From Mycobacterium sp. 1164966.3 (GTDB taxonomy: Bacteria > Actinomycetota > Actinomycetes > Mycobacteriales > Mycobacteriaceae), in NCBI RefSeq assembly GCF_001665395.1, contig NZ_LZSG01000062.1:124001-188000 (forward strand): a DNA stretch of 64,000 nt, given 5' to 3'. The position numbers and the translations under genes were made by a program. Positions 1 to 9,496 of the stretch are shown here, one piece after another. Within the stretch, counting starts at the first letter, position 1. Each line of letters opens with the position of its first letter. The notes beneath the pieces are model-generated. The model saw only the letters and a program-made list of their open reading frames with translations, was not told where the DNA came from and did no database searches.

Positions 1-3000
1 ATACAGCGTGCGGTAGAACGACAAGCGCTCGTCGTCGAGCTTCGAGGTGGTTGCGACCACGGTGGCACCGCCGTCGAGTAGTCGTGCGACAACCGATGCG
101 GCGATCGAACCCTTGGAAGCGCCGGTCACCACAGCGACTTCCTTGCTGTAGGGACCGGGGTCCGGGTTTTCGGCGCCGGCGGCAATCCGGCCGTACAGCG
201 ACCCGTGAATCTGCCGCCCCGCGGCCAGCGACTTGCCCTGCCACCAGGTGGCCTGGATGGCGACGACGTGGCCGGCGCCCTCGAACCGTTCGGACAGCCG
301 CACCCAGTCGGCGTCGATGTCGCCCTCGTCGGTCAGCCACAGCTTGACCAGGTCTTCGCGAGCGCTGGCCCACCGGTCGTCGAATACGACAGCCTTCTTG
401 CCGTCGAACACGGGTGCCACCAAACGTGGCCAGTCCGCGCCCAATTCGGCCGTGACGAGGTCGATGAGCTCGGCGTCGGTGGCCGCCGGTGGCGCACTGA
501 CCGGGTCGTCCAAACCCAGCTGGCCCAGCACCAGGCGGGCCGCCGAGGCGAGCACTCCGTCGCGGCCGGTGATCTGATCGGTGAACTCCGACAGCGCAGC
601 CGCGTCCACGGTCGCGCCGCCGCCACCACCCGCCGACGGCAACGCCACCGCGATGCCGCGGCGCGCCGCAACCGAAGTCACCGCGGCGTCAATGACTTTG
701 TCGACGGCGGCGGCGTCGGCCAGCGCGCCGTCGTGCAGGTGCCCGAGGCCACCGCCACGAACGCTGGTGCCTTCGCGGGTGCCGAGCGCGACCTCGATAG
801 TGACGTGCTTGGCCCAGCCGTCGCCCAGCTCCCAGGCCTTGCTGACCCGCTCGGCGATGGCGCCGGGCCGCTTGCCCGAGGGTCCCAGCACGGTCCGCAG
901 CTGATCGTTGATCGCGTCGGAAAGCACTGGCCCATAAGGCTTGTAGGTGCGCGCCAGCTTGGTAACCTGCGAGCGCAGCCCGGCCAGGTCGGACTCAGCC
1001 GCGCCGTCGATGGCACCCAGGTTCAACTCGGAGCCCAGGTCCACCAAGAGCTGGTTGCGCCGCGACGAGGCACCGTCGGTGATGGACTCGATGGAGTCCA
1101 GCTCCTCGATCTGGTCGATGCGCATCTTGGCCGACAGCGCGATGAGCGCCAGTGTCGCGTCGGCCGCATCGAACGAAATGTCCTCGGGCCGAGCGGCGCC
1201 CGACGGAGCTGTCGGTGCCGGCGCCGCGACAGCCGCCGCCGGTGCCGCCTCAGCTGCCGATTCGGCGACCGGCTCTTCCCCGTCGAGCTCGTCCATGGGC
1301 TCCGGCTCGGGGTCGGTATCGGTGGCGAACAGCACCGTCGCATCGCGCTCGGCGTTGAGCACTTCCACTGTGCTGTGGGCGTATTCGGGAAGTTTGAGGG
1401 TGTTGGTCGCCAATCCGGCCACCGTCGGCGCCGACTTCACGCCGATCTCGACGAAGCGCTCTACACCCAGGCCACCGGCGGCCTCCTCGATGAACAGCAG
1501 ATCCTGCGTCTCGATCCAGCGGACCGGGCTGGCGAACTGCCAGGCCAGCAGCTCGATCAAGACCACCCGCGCCATCTCCGCCGGCCGCTCGCGGCGCCAG
1601 GTGTCGTAGTCGGCGAGGATTTCGTCAAGAGGCTCGGCGGGAACGAGATCCCGTATCTCCTGGATGAAGTCGCGATCCAGGGTGAAGGGCCGCGGCACCA
1701 GGTTGGGGATGTAGCGCCCGATGATCAGTTCGGGATCTTTGTCGCGCGGCATCACCCGGTCCAGCGAGCGGCGGAATTCGGCCACACCGACCCGCAACAC
1801 CCGGGAGTGGAACGGCACGTCGATGCCCGGCACCAGGATGAACGAACGCTTGCCACCGGTCAGCTCGCGGCGCCTCTGCACCTCTTCCTCGAGCGCTTCC
1901 AATCCGCGGACCGTACCGGCGATCGCGTACTGCGAGCCGCGCAGGTTGAAGTTCACGATCTCCAAGAATTCACCGGTGCGCTCGGCGATTTCGGCAACGA
2001 AGGCAGTGACCTCGGCATCGGGCAGGTCGATCTGCGACGGCCGGATCGCGGCCAGCCGGTAGTTGGAGCGGCCCAGTTCGTCGCGCGGCACGATGTCGTG
2101 CATCTTCGACCCGCGGTGAAACACGGTCTCCAGCAAGGCTTCCAGCTCGTAGATCCCCGTCACACAGGCCAGCGCGGTGTACTCGCCGACCGAGTGACCG
2201 CATGCGATGGCTCCTTCGACGAAGGCGCCCTGCTCGCGCATCTCGGCTACCTGTGCGGCCGCCACCGTCGCCATCGCGACCTGGGTGAACTGCGTCAGGT
2301 AGAGCACGCCGTCGGGGTGGTGATAGTGCACACCGCTGGCGATGATGCTGGTCGGGTTGTCACGCACCACGTGCAGCACCGAGAAGCCGAGCGTGTCGCG
2401 GGTGAACTTGTCCGCCTTGTCCCATACCTTGCGGGCCGCCTTGGACCGGGCCCGGACCTCCATGCCCATGCCCTTGTGCTGAATGCCCTGACCGGGGAAC
2501 GCGTAGACCGTCTTGGGAGCGGCAAGGCGTGCCGTCGCCGACATCACCAGGTCCGAGCCGATTCTGGCGGCCACCTCCAAAACCTCTGCGCCCTGGTCGA
2601 TTCCGACACGATCGACCCGGAAGTCCACGTCGTCGCCCGGGCGGACCATGCCCAGGAAGCGCGCCGTCCAGCCGACCAGCCGGGCCGGTGGGCGGGCTTG
2701 TCCGTCGGTGGCGGTCACCGCGTGCTGCGCGGCGGCCGACAGCCACATGCCGTGCACGATCGGCGATTCCAGGCCGGCCAGCAGCGCAGCCGCCCGGTCG
2801 GTGTGAATCGGGTTGTGGTCGCCGGAGACAACCGCGAACGGGCGCATGTCGGCCGGCGCGGTAAGCCTGACGTCACGGCGACGACGGCGCGGGGTGTCGG
2901 TCGCGTTCTCCGACACCGCCCCGCCGGCCCGGACCGGGTCACTCAGTTCGGCCGAACCGGTGCGGCCCAGGATCGCGAACCGCTCGTCGAGGGTGGCGAT

Positions 3001-6000
3001 CAGGGTGCCGTTGCTATCGGTAACGGTCACCGAGACCGGCACCACGCGACCCATGTCGGTGTCGATGGCGTTGGAAGCTGTTGCGCTGACGGTCAATTGA
3101 GCCGGAACGGTGGACAACTGCCCGACCATGTGGGCGGCATGGTCCAGGTGCACCAGGCTCAGCAGGCCCTCCACCACCGGTATCCCGGTGTCGGTGGCGG
3201 CCGAACCGATCGCCGCGAAAACCGCCGGCCAGCAATGGCCGACGAGCGCGTCGGGGACCGTGGTGAGGCCAGGAGCCAGCGGCTCGCCGAAGGTGGCGGT
3301 GACCCCGGTGTGGTCGGCGACCCGCTCGGGATCCCAATCCACCGTCACGGTGGCCGTCGCGTCGTCGACCGACGGGAGAAATTCCGGACCATCCACACCG
3401 GCGGCGATGGCCAGTACCGAGCGCATGGCGGTGCTGGCATCCTCGATGCAAACCACCGGGACGCCGCCGTCAACGGTATTGGCGGGCAACCTGAACGGGA
3501 TGTCGATCCAGGTGCCTGACACCGGAACGCTGAGCACCACTTCGTCATCCGAGTTGACCTGCAGCCGCGCGCCGGTGGAAGAGTGTGTGGCCCTTGGGTT
3601 TCCGGGGTCGTCGTGCACCTGCCACTCGCTCGGCTCGGCGATGCGATGGGCCGGGTTGGTCGCGAGGCGACCGGCCCAGAGCACGTCGGGCGCATCCAGC
3701 ACGACGGCCAGCGGCCCGCTCACGTCGGGGCGGCCCAGGCGGCGCGATGTGACGTCGTGCGGTTGTCCGTCCGCGGCGAGCACCTCGTCGATGGCGGCCT
3801 GCTCGAAGCGGTCGAGCAATTCGCCTACGGGTTCGTCCATCCGGGTGATACCGGCCACCGCCGCGGTGCCGGGAATGATGCATACCTGGTCGGCGTCGTA
3901 CCGCGCGTCGTGGGCCTGCCACAGCGAGTCACTGCGCCACCAACGGCGGACGTCCTTATCGATGACCGGCACGAAGTTCACCGGCTTACCCAGCGTCTTG
4001 CACAGCGTGACGAAGAACGGCACATCGGCCGGGTGCAGCTGCACGGTTTCGGCGTCCGGATAGTGCTGCAGCAGTACGTCAATGGCCTGCTCGGGATTCT
4101 CCAGCAGCGCCGCATCGCGGAAGACCGTTTCGATCGGGCCGAAATCCTTTGGATGCAAACGAGCTTCGGCGCGTTGCAGCATCTGCTCGAAGCGGTCACG
4201 CCAGGTGTCGGCCAGCCAGGGGCTGCCCGGGGACGCGGTGTCTGCGGTCGAATTGCCCTCGCCGATGGTCAGTTCGACGTAACGCCGCAGCCACTGCAGG
4301 TAGGTCATCTGTGCGACATCGCCGAAGTAGGGCTTGGCGGTGTTGGCCATTGCCGCGATGATCTCGTCGCGCCGTTCGGCGACCGCCTCCGCGTCACCGG
4401 CGACCTCGTCGAGCAGGCGGCCGCAACGCGACGCGGTGTTGTCGATCTCGTGGATGTCGGCGCCGAGCTGACTACGGCTGGAAGCCATGCCGCCCTGGGC
4501 TTTTCCGGCGCTGATCCATTGGTCGGTGCCTTTGGTCTCGACCAGCATCCGCTTGACCGACGGCGACGTGGTGGATTCGAGGGTGGCCATGGCGGCGGTG
4601 CCGACGAGGATGCCGTCGATGGGCATCAGCGGGAAGCCGTGCGCCTGTGCCCAGCGTCCGGACAGGTATTCGGCGGCTCGCTCCGGGGTGCCGATGCCGC
4701 CGCCGACGCAGACCGTGATGTTGGGCCGCGACCGCAACTCCGAGTAGGTGGCGAGCAGCAGGTCGTCGAGGTCTTCCCAGGAGTGGTGGCCGCCCGCGCG
4801 CCCGCCCTCGACGTGCATGATCACCGGCTTGGTGGGCACCTCGGTGGCGATGCGGATGACCGAGCGGATTTGTTCGATGGTGCCGGGCTTGAAGACGACG
4901 TGGCTGATGCCGACGTCGTTGAGCTCGTCGATCAGCTCGACGGCTTCCTCCAGGTCCGGGATTCCGGCGCTGATCACCAGGCCGTCGATCGCCGCGCCGG
5001 ACTGGCGCGCCTTCTGCACCAGACGCTTACCGCCCACCTGCAGCTTCCACAGGTACGGGTCGAGGAACAGCGCGTTGAACTGATAGGTGCGGCCGGCCTC
5101 GAGCAGCTCGGACATCTGCTTGATGCGGTCCGCGAAGATTTCCTCGGTGACCTGGCCGCCGCCGGCCAGTTCGGCCCAGTGCCCGGCGTTGGCCGCGGCA
5201 GCGACGATCTTGGCGTCGACGGTGGTCGGCGTCATGCCCGCCAGCAGGATCGGCGAGCGACCGGTCAAACGGGTGAACTTGGTCGAGAGCTTGACGCGGC
5301 CGTCGGGCAGGCGCACCACGGACGGGGCATAGCTCGACCAGGCGCGAGCCACCTCGGGGGTGGCCCCGACGGTGAAGAGGTTGCGCTGGCCGCCGCGGGT
5401 CGCCGCGGGGACGATACCGACACCGATGCCGCGGATCACCGGCGCGGTCAGCCGGGTCAGGATGTCGCCGGGTCCGAGGTCGAGGATCCAGCGCGCGCCC
5501 GCGTCATGCACGCGGGTGATCTCGTCGACCCAGTCGACCTTCTTCACCAGAATGGACTCGGCCAATTCCCGGGCGAAGGCGGCCTCCAGACCGACTTTTT
5601 CGGCCCAGCGCCCGACGATGTCGATACCGTCGGCCAGCCGCGGGGTGTGGAAGCCCACTTCCACCTGCACCGGATCGAAGACGGGTGCGAAGACGTCGCC
5701 ACCGCGAATCTTGTTCTTGCGCTCGGCCTCTTCCTTCTCCGAGATATGGCGGCAGTAGAGCTCGAAGCGGGAGAGCTGCTCGGGGGTGCCGGTGATGACG
5801 ACCGAACGCCGGCCGTTGCGGATGGACAACACCGGCGGCAGCACCGTGCGAACGTCTTGGGCGAACTCGTCGAGCAGCCGCTGGATGCGCGCCGGATCGG
5901 CGTTGGTGACCGAGACCATCGGTGGGCGATCGCCGAGGATCGAGATTCCGCGGCGGCGCGCCACCAGCGTTCCCGCTGCGCCCAGCAGTTGAGCCAGGGC

Positions 6001-6507
6001 CAACAGCTCCACGTCGCGCGCTCCGCCCGCTTTGAGCGCCTCGACGGCGAGTACACCCTGCGAATGGCCGGCCAGGGCGACCGGAGGGGTGGCGATGAGG
6101 TCCATGCCCTGGCGAGCAAGGGCGCGGATGGCGGCGATCTGGGTCAGCAGCACGCCGGGCAACGACACCGCGGCCGAGGTCAGGTGCTTGCCGGACGGCA
6201 CCGATTCTTCGGCCGCGAGCGCGCGTACCCACTGCAGTGGCTCGAAGCCGACCGGACGCACCACGACCAGCTCTTTGGCGACCGGCTCGAGCAGCAGGTC
6301 CGCCTCACCGACCAGCGTGGCCAACTCGGATTCGATGCCGGCCGAGGAAACCAGCTCTTCCAGGGTTTCCAGCCAGGCACTGCCCTGGCCACCGAACGCG
6401 ACAGCGTACGGCTCCCCAGCGGCTAGACGGTCGACCAGAGCATGGGTGCTATGCGGACCGGTCCCATCGCGGTCAGCGGAAACCTGCTCGTGCTCGTGAA
6501 TCGTCAC
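1..6507 (-). CDS. fas: Type I fatty acid synthase Fas, C-terminus cut by window edge
   Basis: This is the multidomain cytosolic synthase that makes C16-C26 acyl-CoAs from acetyl- and malonyl-CoA, supplying phospholipids and the mycolic acid alpha branch. About 2169 codons are visible, against roughly 3069 residues for M. tuberculosis Fas, so the ketoreductase end and the ketosynthase lie beyond position 1. In order: acetyltransferase with GHSQG near residue 148; FMN enoyl reductase with the GGRAGGHHSWED patch near 566; MaoC-type dehydratase with SGDHNPIHTD near 1227; malonyl/palmitoyl transferase with GHSVGEYTA near 1436; acyl carrier domain with DGASSRRN near 1810, its serine the likely phosphopantetheine site; and the start of the ketoreductase, VTGASKGS, near 2129. 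The start is GTG at 6507, preceded by an AGGGGAG ribosome site. No frame disruption was seen. Identification is near certain from resemblance to the remembered M. tuberculosis protein. Confidence 0.98.
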   Translation of the reverse strand, partial: MTIHEHEQVSADRDGTGPHSTHALVDRLAAGEPYAVAFGGQGSAWLETLEELVSSAGIESELATLVGEADLLLEPVAKELVVVRPVGFEPLQWVRALAAEESVPSGKHLTSAAVSLPGVLLTQIAAIRALARQGMDLIATPPVALAGHSQGVLAVEALKAGGARDVELLALAQLLGAAGTLVARRRGISILGDRPPMVSVTNADPARIQRLLDEFAQDVRTVLPPVLSIRNGRRSVVITGTPEQLSRFELYCRHISEKEEAERKNKIRGGDVFAPVFDPVQVEVGFHTPRLADGIDIVGRWAEKVGLEAAFARELAESILVKKVDWVDEITRVHDAGARWILDLGPGDILTRLTAPVIRGIGVGIVPAATRGGQRNLFTVGATPEVARAWSSYAPSVVRLPDGRVKLSTKFTRLTGRSPILLAGMTPTTVDAKIVAAAANAGHWAELAGGGQVTEEIFADRIKQMSELLEAGRTYQFNALFLDPYLWKLQVGGKRLVQKARQSGAAIDGLVISAGIPDLEEAVELIDELNDVGISHVVFKPGTIEQIRSVIRIATEVPTKPVIMHVEGGRAGGHHSWEDLDDLLLATYSELRSRPNITVCVGGGIGTPERAAEYLSGRWAQAHGFPLMPIDGILVGTAAMATLESTTSPSVKRMLVETKGTDQWISAGKAQGGMASSRSQLGADIHEIDNTASRCGRLLDEVAGDAEAVAERRDEIIAAMANTAKPYFGDVAQMTYLQWLRRYVELTIGEGNSTADTASPGSPWLADTWRDRFEQMLQRAEARLHPKDFGPIETVFRDAALLENPEQAIDVLLQHYPDAETVQLHPADVPFFVTLCKTLGKPVNFVPVIDKDVRRWWRSDSLWQAHDARYDADQVCIIPGTAAVAGITRMDEPVGELLDRFEQAAIDEVLAADGQPHDVTSRRLGRPDVSGPLAVVLDAPDVLWAGRLATNPAHRIAEPSEWQVHDDPGNPRATHSSTGARLQVNSDDEVVLSVPVSGTWIDIPFRLPANTVDGGVPVVCIEDASTAMRSVLAIAAGVDGPEFLPSVDDATATVTVDWDPERVADHTGVTATFGEPLAPGLTTVPDALVGHCWPAVFAAIGSAATDTGIPVVEGLLSLVHLDHAAHMVGQLSTVPAQLTVSATASNAIDTDMGRVVPVSVTVTDSNGTLIATLDERFAILGRTGSAELSDPVRAGGAVSENATDTPRRRRRDVRLTAPADMRPFAVVSGDHNPIHTDRAAALLAGLESPIVHGMWLSAAAQHAVTATDGQARPPARLVGWTARFLGMVRPGDDVDFRVDRVGIDQGAEVLEVAARIGSDLVMSATARLAAPKTVYAFPGQGIQHKGMGMEVRARSKAARKVWDKADKFTRDTLGFSVLHVVRDNPTSIIASGVHYHHPDGVLYLTQFTQVAMATVAAAQVAEMREQGAFVEGAIACGHSVGEYTALACVTGIYELEALLETVFHRGSKMHDIVPRDELGRSNYRLAAIRPSQIDLPDAEVTAFVAEIAERTGEFLEIVNFNLRGSQYAIAGTVRGLEALEEEVQRRRELTGGKRSFILVPGIDVPFHSRVLRVGVAEFRRSLDRVMPRDKDPELIIGRYIPNLVPRPFTLDRDFIQEIRDLVPAEPLDEILADYDTWRRERPAEMARVVLIELLAWQFASPVRWIETQDLLFIEEAAGGLGVERFVEIGVKSAPTVAGLATNTLKLPEYAHSTVEVLNAERDATVLFATDTDPEPEPMDELDGEEPVAESAAEAAPAAAVAAPAPTAPSGAARPEDISFDAADATLALIALSAKMRIDQIEELDSIESITDGASSRRNQLLVDLGSELNLGAIDGAAESDLAGLRSQVTKLARTYKPYGPVLSDAINDQLRTVLGPSGKRPGAIAERVSKAWELGDGWAKHVTIEVALGTREGTSVRGGGLGHLHDGALADAAAVDKVIDAAVTSVAARRGIAVALPSAGGGGGATVDAAALSEFTDQITGRDGVLASAARLVLGQLGLDDPVSAPPAATDAELIDLVTAELGADWPRLVAPVFDGKKAVVFDDRWASAREDLVKLWLTDEGDIDADWVRLSERFEGAGHVVAIQATWWQGKSLAAGRQIHGSLYGRIAAGAENPDPGPYSKEVAVVTGASKGSIAASVVARLLDGGATVVATTSKLDDERLSFYRTLY

Positions 6508-7109
6508 GCCTACATCTCCCCTGTCACGTCTAAAAGTTTTCTTGAAGTTTTCTTGGCGTCTTGTCGCGGCCCGGTCGGTGCCGGCGGGCTGGCATCGTCG
6601 ATTCGGCGTTGAATCGGCGCCAAAGATCGGCTGACCGTTTGTGTCGTCGGCGGGCTCGCCGATCGGGTCGGGCGGCGGCACGGCAGACGGCTCCGGCTCA
6701 CATAAGGGTGTCATAAGAATTTCCGACTCCAGGCCATGGTGATCGGTTACTGGTGAGTTCTACGCGCGGGTAACCGTGTCGTGGGTAACACCCGGCTCGG
6801 CGGCGGGCGCGGACGTCGCCGACAAACCTCCTGCATGTAGGTGGTTACGGTCGAGTAGCTACAACTGCGCAGATCAAGGCAGTATTGTTATGTAATCGTT
6901 ATGTAAAAAATTTCGGCTCGAGAAGGGGCTTTCGGCGCGACCGCCGGCGTCCGCCCGACCTCTGCGGCGGCTGCGGCAACGGGATTTGGGCGAACGAGTG
7001 TTTGCTGGAAGCTCCGGGTCACGTTGTGGGTGTGGCCGCCGTGACGAGCCCTGGACCGCCGCAGGAGTCCAGACAGCACCGATTCAGGCCGGGGCTGTGC
7101 CGGCCCGCC
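6508..7109 (-). promoter_or_regulatory. Non-coding upstream region of fas
   Basis: The 602 bases between the DUF1906 gene and fas hold no convincing gene; the frames open here are GC-biased shadows. The region should carry the fas promoter. Visible signals are the 8-base palindrome GTAGCTAC at 6855-6862, a direct repeat TTATGTAA-TCG-TTATGTAA at 6889-6907, and GGTAAC repeated near 6770-6787. In M. tuberculosis fas is controlled by FasR (TetR family) at inverted repeats; I cannot say that any of these is a FasR operator. Confidence 0.45.
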
Positions 7110-7832
7110 CTACGCCCACTGCCCGAATTGCGGCTTGAGGATTTCGTTGATGTCAACTCCGACACCGCCGACCGACCGCTTGTCGATCTCGACCTGGTGC
7201 AGGTGCGCGGCCGGGTGGGCGTATCCCTTCGGCGAGCCCCAGTTGTGCTGCCAGAAGTAGGAGCCCACGCCGTCATGGACCGCCCACTCGATTGTTTTCG
7301 AGTTCGCGTATACACCCGTGCGCTGGTGGCCGATCACCGACTCCCAGGCCCGCAGGTACGGCAACACTTGCCGTCTGTACTGGTCATAGGTCGGGTCGTC
7401 GTCTATCGAGGCGTAAATGGGGGCGCTGGCGGGACCCCCGGCGGCAGCGTGCAACTGTATTCCGCGCTGGGCGTGCTGGGTACCGGCGGCGGCACCGCCC
7501 AGCCAATCGGAGGTAGTGCCCTTGCCGTACTGATAGCACGAGACGATCTTCAGCCCGCTACCACTCAGATCGCGCGCCTCGGTGGCCTGGATCGGCTTGC
7601 CGAGCATCCAGTTGCCGCCGGGCCGCCGATCGGATACGTAGCGAATCGCCCCTACCGCGCCGGCAGCCCTGATCTGTTGGGCGGGGATGACACCGGCCGC
7701 GTAGTCCAGCAACGTTCCGAGTGAGCCGGCCGAAGCCGGTGCCGCGCACACCGACGCCCCCGCGAAGCCCAGAGCTAGTAAACCCGGCGTCGCGGCCGCG
7801 AGTTTGAGGACGTCACGCCGCGACACCGACAC
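7110..7832 (-). CDS. Tat-exported DUF1906 glycoside-hydrolase-like protein (Rv2525c homologue)
   Basis: A 240-residue exported protein of the DUF1906 family, whose fold resembles GH25-type glycoside hydrolases. The N-terminus has a twin-arginine signal (MSVSRRDVLKLAA, then a hydrophobic stretch ending in Ala-rich sequence near residue 35). The mature part opens with LLDYAAG and contains IRYVSDR, IYASIDDD and GVYANS, spaced as in TIM-barrel glycosidase-like proteins. Length and position directly upstream of fas match M. tuberculosis Rv2525c. It shares orientation with fas but the 602-base gap argues for separate transcription. A role in cell-wall sugar handling is inferred from the family; the substrate is unknown. 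The 201 bases upstream (7833-8033) hold no gene. Confidence 0.9.
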   Translation of the reverse strand: MSVSRRDVLKLAAATPGLLALGFAGASVCAAPASAGSLGTLLDYAAGVIPAQQIRAAGAVGAIRYVSDRRPGGNWMLGKPIQATEARDLSGSGLKIVSCYQYGKGTTSDWLGGAAAGTQHAQRGIQLHAAAGGPASAPIYASIDDDPTYDQYRRQVLPYLRAWESVIGHQRTGVYANSKTIEWAVHDGVGSYFWQHNWGSPKGYAHPAAHLHQVEIDKRSVGGVGVDINEILKPQFGQWA

Positions 7833-8033
7833 ATGCCACAGGGTACGACAGGTACATCAGATGACACACTGATCACAGCAGTCACATCTGCATCACAGTG
7901 CTGAAACGAGGCCCTCGCGCCGGCGTTGGCAGTGAAACGTCGGCGTTGATTGTGACGCCTGGGCGTTGAACTGGGCTGCAACCCCGCCCTGCGTTCACCC
8001 GCAAAGCCCAGGTTTCACACCCAAAGCCGAGAA

Positions 8034-8459
8034 TCACACCCGTCGCCCGGCCAGTCGGGATTGCAGCTCACCCAATGCGCCGAGCACGGCATAGGGACCG
8101 GTCACCGCGATCAGGCTGAGGAGCGCGCGAACCCGGCTGTCAGCGCGGTCGAGCTTCCTCAACTCCATGACCGCGTTGAGATTGTCCAGCGTGTCGACCA
8201 CCAGACCGATACGTTGCCAGCGCCGGCGGTTGATCTCGTCGCTGCCGAGATAGCCGAGACCTAGGCCCAGGGCACGGGCGCCGAAGATGCGGATCAGGTA
8301 TCTCGTCTCGGTGAAAAGCATGCTGTCCGGCACGCCGTTCATCCGGGTTTGCGACCGCGGAGATACAAATGCCGCCGCGCCCAGCGCGATTCGGCCGATG
8401 GCCGCCGCCGCGAACGCACGACGCAAGATGGTGGGCTGCCGTGGTGATGTTGTGCTCAT
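8034..8459 (-). CDS. Small hypothetical protein, possibly membrane-associated
   Basis: A 141-residue protein that I cannot assign to a named function. It begins with a polar segment, then a weakly hydrophobic Ala/Gly stretch (residues about 15-32), a central segment with GARALGLGLGYLG, and a hydrophobic C-terminal segment around ALLSLIAVTGPYAVLGALG, suggesting two or three membrane-associated helices. It is transcribed divergently from the XRE-type regulator, with 86 bases between the two starts, so it is the most obvious target of that regulator. The ATG at 8459 is the only good start. Small DUF-type membrane proteins of this kind are common in mycobacteria. Confidence 0.7.
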   Translation of the reverse strand: MSTTSPRQPTILRRAFAAAAIGRIALGAAAFVSPRSQTRMNGVPDSMLFTETRYLIRIFGARALGLGLGYLGSDEINRRRWQRIGLVVDTLDNLNAVMELRKLDRADSRVRALLSLIAVTGPYAVLGALGELQSRLAGRRV

Positions 8460-8545
8460 GAAAGCAGTCTTGGCCCGCCGAGGTAGCTTTGTCGATTACC
8501 TACGAGGTAGTGGTTGTGGCTCCCTTATGGGGATAGGTTCAGAAC

Positions 8546-9400
8546 GTGTCTGCGGGTATCGGGGTGCGCGAGTGGCGCACTCGCCGGCGGATGAGCCAGA
8601 TGGAGCTGGCGCACCAGATCGGCGTCTCGCCTCGCCATCTCAGCTTCGTCGAAACGGGTCGGTCCAACGCCAGTCGGGCGTTGCTCCTGCGCATCGGCGA
8701 GTCGCTCGATCTCCCGTTGACCGCACGCAATCGGCTGCTGCTCGCCGGCGGCTACGCACCCGCGTACGGCGAGCACGCGCTGGACGGCGAGAAGATGCGG
8801 CCGGTGAAGGCGGCCGTCGACTCGGTGCTGGCCGGCCATTCTCCGTACCCCGCCGTCGTCACCGATGCGTGCTGGAACCTCATCGCGGCAAACGTGGGAT
8901 GCCTCGTCCTGGTGGAGGGATTGGACGAGGGGGCGGCTGCGGAGCTGCTTTGTCCGCCTATCAACGTGATGCGGTTGTGCCTACATCCGCGAGGAGTGTC
9001 TCAGCGCCTGCTCAACTTTGCCGAAGTGCACTCCAGCATCCTGCGCCGGGTGCGCCGAACCGCCAGCGCCACCGCGTCATCCGAAATACAGCGGCTCTAC
9101 GACGAGCTGTCCGGTTATCCCGTGCCCCGGCCGGCCGAGTCGAGCCAACCCATCGGCGAGCTATACGTACCGTTCCGGATCGTCACCATCGACGGTGCCG
9201 AACTGAACTTCGTCAACACCATCGCGACGTTCGGCAGTCCGCTGGACGTCGGTGTGGAGAACCTGGCGATGGAGTCGTTCTTTCCCGCCGACACCACGAC
9301 CGCGGATTACCTGCGCCAGCTGGACGACAACCGTCTGAGCGCATTGGCCGATCGACACCCGCAGCTGCTCGGCTACATCAGTACGCCGCAACGCGATTGA
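8546..9400 (+). CDS. XRE-family transcriptional regulator with MmyB-like ligand domain
   Basis: A 284-residue DNA-binding regulator. Residues 6-62 form a lambda-repressor-type helix-turn-helix: RTRRRMSQMELAHQIGV followed by SPRHLSFVETGRSN is the turn and recognition helix. The rest matches the PAS-like ligand pocket of MmyB-type actinobacterial regulators, with FNLIAAN-like sequence (here CWNLIAAN) and a C-terminal FPAD…L…RHP pattern. Such proteins often sit beside, and control, one oxidoreductase or membrane gene. The start is GTG at 8546. The divergent 8034-8459 gene and the downstream Rieske oxygenase (97 bases on) are candidate targets. The ligand is unknown. Confidence 0.85.
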   Translation: MSAGIGVREWRTRRRMSQMELAHQIGVSPRHLSFVETGRSNASRALLLRIGESLDLPLTARNRLLLAGGYAPAYGEHALDGEKMRPVKAAVDSVLAGHSPYPAVVTDACWNLIAANVGCLVLVEGLDEGAAAELLCPPINVMRLCLHPRGVSQRLLNFAEVHSSILRRVRRTASATASSEIQRLYDELSGYPVPRPAESSQPIGELYVPFRIVTIDGAELNFVNTIATFGSPLDVGVENLAMESFFPADTTTADYLRQLDDNRLSALADRHPQLLGYISTPQRD

Positions 9401-9428
9401 TCGTGGCGAGCGCGTCTTGGCTGCGTTT

Positions 9429-9448
9429 TGCTAACACTATAAAGTTAA
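9429..9448 (+). promoter_or_regulatory. Shared catabolic-promoter motif, copy 1
   Basis: TTGCTAACACTATAAAGTTA lies about 50-70 bases upstream of the Rieske oxygenase start at 9497. It resembles motifs ahead of the P450/Rieske operon (16472-16489), the CoA-transferase/GntR pair (20601-20618) and the acyl-CoA dehydrogenase operon (23169-23193). AAAGTTA is also repeated directly just downstream. An operator or promoter role is inference from position and similarity. Confidence 0.4.
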
Positions 9449-9496
9449 TAAAGTTAGAGCCGGCGCTGCTGGAATGGACTGCACGAGGGACTTCCG

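Noticed and set aside
205..3519. 1104-codon open frame on the plus strand
   Set aside because: Antisense to fas, whose complete domain order is read on the minus strand; Arg/Gly/His-rich shadow sequence typical of high-GC DNA.
3583..6426. 947-codon open frame on the plus strand
   Set aside because: Also antisense to fas; no recognisable domain.
6885..7724. 279-codon plus-strand frame with an ATG start
   Set aside because: Antisense to the DUF1906 gene, which has a clear Tat signal and family motifs.
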